Shown here: positions 61,455 through 64,000 of the stretch, piece after piece
Numbering within the stretch: the first letter of the stretch is position 1
Layout: each line of letters starts with the position of its first letter
Origin: Coffea arabica
Lineage: Eukaryota > Streptophyta > Magnoliopsida > Gentianales > Rubiaceae
Assembly: GCF_036785885.1 (NCBI RefSeq)
Contig: NC_092322.1
Location: forward strand, 17,816,466 to 17,880,465
Direction: 5' to 3'
DNA length: 64,000 bases
Notes under the pieces: generated by a model
The model's database searches: none
Seen by the model: only the letters and a program-made list of their open reading frames with translations
Told to the model about the DNA's origin: nothing
Program-made: the position numbers and the translations under genes

Positions 61455-61475
61455 AGTCCCCGACAACGGCGCCAA
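61455..61475 (-). other. Primer binding site (tRNA-Asp type)
   Basis: On the minus strand TTGGCGCCGTTGTCGGGGA starts five bases after the 5' LTR end. It matches the complement of the plant tRNA-Asp 3' end (CCCCGGCAACGGCGCCA) except for one base. Athila-type elements use this primer. Confidence 0.85.
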
Positions 61476-61479
61476 AAAT

Positions 61480-62918
61480 TGACACCTGTGCAATAATAAT
61501 AATAAAACCTAACTACCACCAAAAGCAGTCAATAATCAATTCTAGTTACTAGAGTAGGAACTCTAGGTGTGCAATAGGTCACTTGATTCACCCTATTCTC
61601 AAAGAATTTGTTTAATCCGATATACCATAATGAATTAGCTAACAAATTTTACTAACAAATAGATAGTGGCAAGTAGGATCGTCTCCTCGGGGATTTGGGA
61701 TATTTGTCTCTTTGAAGTTCCAATTGGCAATAAGGGATTTTTGTCGAAATAAGAGTAAGAGAAATTAAACAATTCAACCAAAAATAAATAATTAACTAAA
61801 ACGACCATAGATAAGAATTAAATCAATAAAAGACAAACTCTAACCAAGAATACAACATCTCAGACACAATCCGCTCATCCGATCATTAATGCAAGGGAGG
61901 TTCACCTAATTTATTAATAGGTTAGTTATAGTTACCAACGAGTTTTGACGACCAATTTTTTCTTAATTTATTTATAACCAAAGTACGACCATTGATTACC
62001 CCTAATCAGAAAATACTCCTAAATACGACCATAGGAATTAATTTCCTAATTACATTAAGAACTAGAAAAACCTAATCCCAATCAATAACACGTTACGAGG
62101 GTTATTTAAATCAGATTGCACGTTCCTAATGTATAAAAATGCTATTTGCCACTGATATTAATCAATTTAAACAATTATGAATTTAATTGACTAATTTGGC
62201 AGGAGTTTAATAAGTCGCATTGAACATTGGACCCTTGACATCCAATTAACAAAGTAATCTCACGAAAATTCAAGCAGATAACGTGCAAATATTAACAAAT
62301 TAAGGAACGCATGAAAATTAATTCGATCTCACAAATATTCAGAATTGCGTCGTCGCGTTGATCCTTGACTAGATGAAAAACTTAGCCACGCCGTATAAGT
62401 AAACTCCACGTAAATTAATTGATTCACAAGACATCAGGCTTTTCACTAGATAATCAAGAAGTAAAAGATGTTTCTTCAGTTAGGAATATTGTCGAACACC
62501 AGGAATGCATGAAAAGAAAAGACGCAACTGTCCTATCTCTAAGCAATGACTAAATCTCCTATCCCTACGTGGTCCTTGCCGAAAATCAGAAGAAAAGACA
62601 AGGCCCTACTCAATGTTTTTTTTTTACCATTTCCTCTTGCTAATAAGACTCCCTCATACAAGTCATGTCTTCATCAGCAAAGGAAAATGAAGTCTGTTGC
62701 TTCGTACTCTGTGGGCCAGGTTTGTGCAGCTTTTAGAAGTCTTCCACGTGTGGAGCAATTTTTTCCAGAAGGTCTCCATTTTTTTAGCACTTTTCAGTTC
62801 CACTTCCTGTAGATTGGTCCAAATACCAAATATAAGTATATGTTAACAATTAGGCAATATTTGGCAAGAACAAAGAGGAAAATTAACAATAAAGTTACTA
62901 ACAATTAACACCCTAACA
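61480..62918 (-). mobile_element. LTR C (5' LTR of the Athila-like element)
   Basis: Begins TGTTAGGGTGTTAATTG on the minus strand and ends GCACAGGTGTCA, followed by the primer binding site. Compared with LTRs A and B it lacks nine bases next to its 3' terminus: A reads TGACAGGTGCCGAACCTGTG, C reads TGACACCTGTG on the plus strand. 1439 bp. Confidence 0.85.
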
Positions 62919-62923
62919 GAAAG
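62919..62923. other. Target-site duplication, right copy (GAAAG)
   Basis: GAAAG immediately right of the LTR terminus, pairing with 53295-53299. Confidence 0.85.
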
Positions 62924-63313
62924 AAAGCAACCAATAGTTGCAGTCTCTTTATAGTTTGAACCAGAGGAACTAGGCTGTGCAAGGCAGAGCCTTGGCCCTC
63001 CTAAAAATATTGATCATTGGAAAAGCATATATAACAAATCTAGTTGCAAAATAGGTACATAATATCATAATTACCATTCATAGATAGCTGTCAATAATTT
63101 CAGTAGCAGTTACACACCTTTTAGTACAATTAAGTCCCAAGTAGAGATACATAATGCATGCTAATAGTTACATAATATCATATATTAGGATTCATTGACT
63201 TCTAGTCATAGAGAGAATGTTAATGGATTCTAATATGATGGCAAAAGATAGTATGCTAGAAGTTTAGTAGTATCCATGATGAACAAAAGAGAACATGAAG
63301 CTGTGTGACTACT
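62924..63313 (-). other. Probable 3' untranslated region of the gene at 63314
   Basis: Lies between the stop codon of the next gene and the Athila-like element, about 390 bases. No coding pattern. The retroelement landed in, or just beyond, the 3' untranslated region. Confidence 0.4.
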
Positions 63314-63687
63314 TCATTTTGCAGATTCACGGGGCTTCTTGAGAGGGCTCATATGAGCAGATTTTGAAGATGCAGGCTTGTTGTCTTCAGGACCATTTTT
63401 TCCAGCAATTGAGAGAAGGCTTTTACTCTTCATAACAGAAAGAAAACCATTAACTACATCATGTATCTCACAATCATGTAAAAATGAAACAGATAGCAAT
63501 TAATATGCCTGAAGCTTAAAATTTTTTAACATGAGACATACAACCTGTAATATAATCAACAGCAGATAAATCCAAATCCTTTAGACCAAAAAAAAAAGCA
63601 GCACAAAATTTAGTTTCTTAGACAAACCTGAGAGCTGTATATGCCAACTTGTTGGAGCAAAAGATGCACACCAAATAGAATAGCCAG
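63314..63687 (-). CDS. Last two exons of an unidentified gene (partial)
   Basis: I do not recognise the protein. Proposed exons on the minus strand are 63687-63628 (60 bases, LAILFGVHLLLQQVGIYSSQ) and 63466-63314 (153 bases, ending in a TGA stop). The donor is CTCTCAG before GTTTGTC. The acceptors are CAACTGAAG before CTGGC and GATTGTGAG before ATACATG. Both junctions are phase 0. The joined tail reads IHDVVNGFLSVMKSKSLLSI, then a hydrophilic end with SPLKKPRESAK, which resembles a basic, possibly nuclear-localised, C-terminus. The first exon could extend further left in protein terms, because VDLFLQLK is open upstream. Earlier exons lie beyond the window. Confidence 0.5.
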
Positions 63688-64000
63688 CTTCAGTTGAAGA
63701 AACAGGTCAACATTTTGTAAGCATAGGCAAAAAAAAAAAGCAAAATCAGTATAAGAAAAGGAAGAATAAAGATTCACAATGAAAAAGAAAATTGAAGAAT
63801 TACAATAGCAGTGCTATTGTTTAGTTATGATCTAGAAGTATAAAAATATGTTTTCAAGTAAAGTAAGTACATTGTGAGAAGAAAATCAACCAAATTAATC
63901 AATAATGGTCTTATAACTCTCATTATTGATCTGTTTACTATTATGTTAAGTTTTACTGCTAGTGAAAATATAGTCAAATGATCTGAGCCTAAAACATTGT

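Larger units (their letters stand above)
53300..62918 (-). mobile_element. Athila-like Ty3/gypsy element with an internal inverted LTR
   Basis: Read on the minus strand: 5' LTR (61480-62918), primer binding site complementary to tRNA-Asp, gag, protease, then an inverted 3' region plus complete inverted LTR (56861-59223), then a 3' ORF (55790-56860), 3' untranslated region and 3' LTR (53300-54748). A perfect GAAAG TSD flanks the whole. Gag, zinc-knuckle and 3' ORF features fit the Athila lineage. Reverse transcriptase, RNase H and integrase are absent. All frames carry lesions, and the LTRs differ by very roughly 10 percent, mostly transitions, so this is a dead and fairly old element. Confidence 0.85.

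Overview
The window is nuclear DNA from a flowering plant, most likely a eudicot. It holds a plant-type cytosolic ribosomal protein uL4 gene with one spliceosomal intron, a class I TCP transcription factor gene, and many plant LTR retrotransposons and MITEs in AT-rich spacer. I cannot name the species from the sequence alone.

Only three host genes can be supported, all on the minus strand. RPL4 (13156-15529) has two exons and a telo-box plus duplicated TGGGCC promoter. A TCP7/TCP21-like class I TCP gene (45441-46262) has an uninterrupted coding region. The last two exons of an unidentified gene (63314-63687) run off the right edge. Most of the rest is repeat-derived or unassigned AT-rich spacer.

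Layout. 1-2.45 kb: spacer with a 133-bp-period tandem array. 2.45-4.49 kb: an old LTR fragment. 4.5-12 kb: spacer with two families of small TIR elements whose target-site duplications (TSDs) are visible. 13.1-15.7 kb: RPL4 and its promoter. 16.5-21.5 kb: spacer with a perfect 186-bp tandem duplication. 21.57-36.67 kb: one large Ty3/gypsy Tat/Ogre-like element. Its 5' LTR is truncated and its 3' LTR is 5.2 kb; the interior is almost non-coding, keeping a broken integrase C-terminus and a 24-unit 70-bp minisatellite before the polypurine tract. An AT-expanded TIR element sits inside the 3' LTR. 36.7-45.4 kb: spacer with MITE-, LINE- and SINE-like insertions. 45.4-46.6 kb: the TCP gene. 46.6-53.3 kb: spacer with a foldback MITE and a degenerate satellite-like array. 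53.30-62.92 kb: an Athila-like Ty3/gypsy element on the minus strand, flanked by a perfect GAAAG TSD. 62.9-64 kb: the 3' end of the unidentified gene.

The most unusual structure is the Athila-like composite. Between its two outer LTRs lies a third, complete, inverted LTR with an inverted 3' untranslated region, exactly where reverse transcriptase, RNase H and integrase should be. The outer TSD shows that the outer ends were inserted as one unit, so the element is a 2.4-kb-arm palindrome inside a single insertion. The second notable structure is the Tat-like element, where a predicted hairpin presents the polypurine tract at the 3' LTR junction next to a young minisatellite.

All statements come from reading the sequence. 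No alignment, folding or database search was run.
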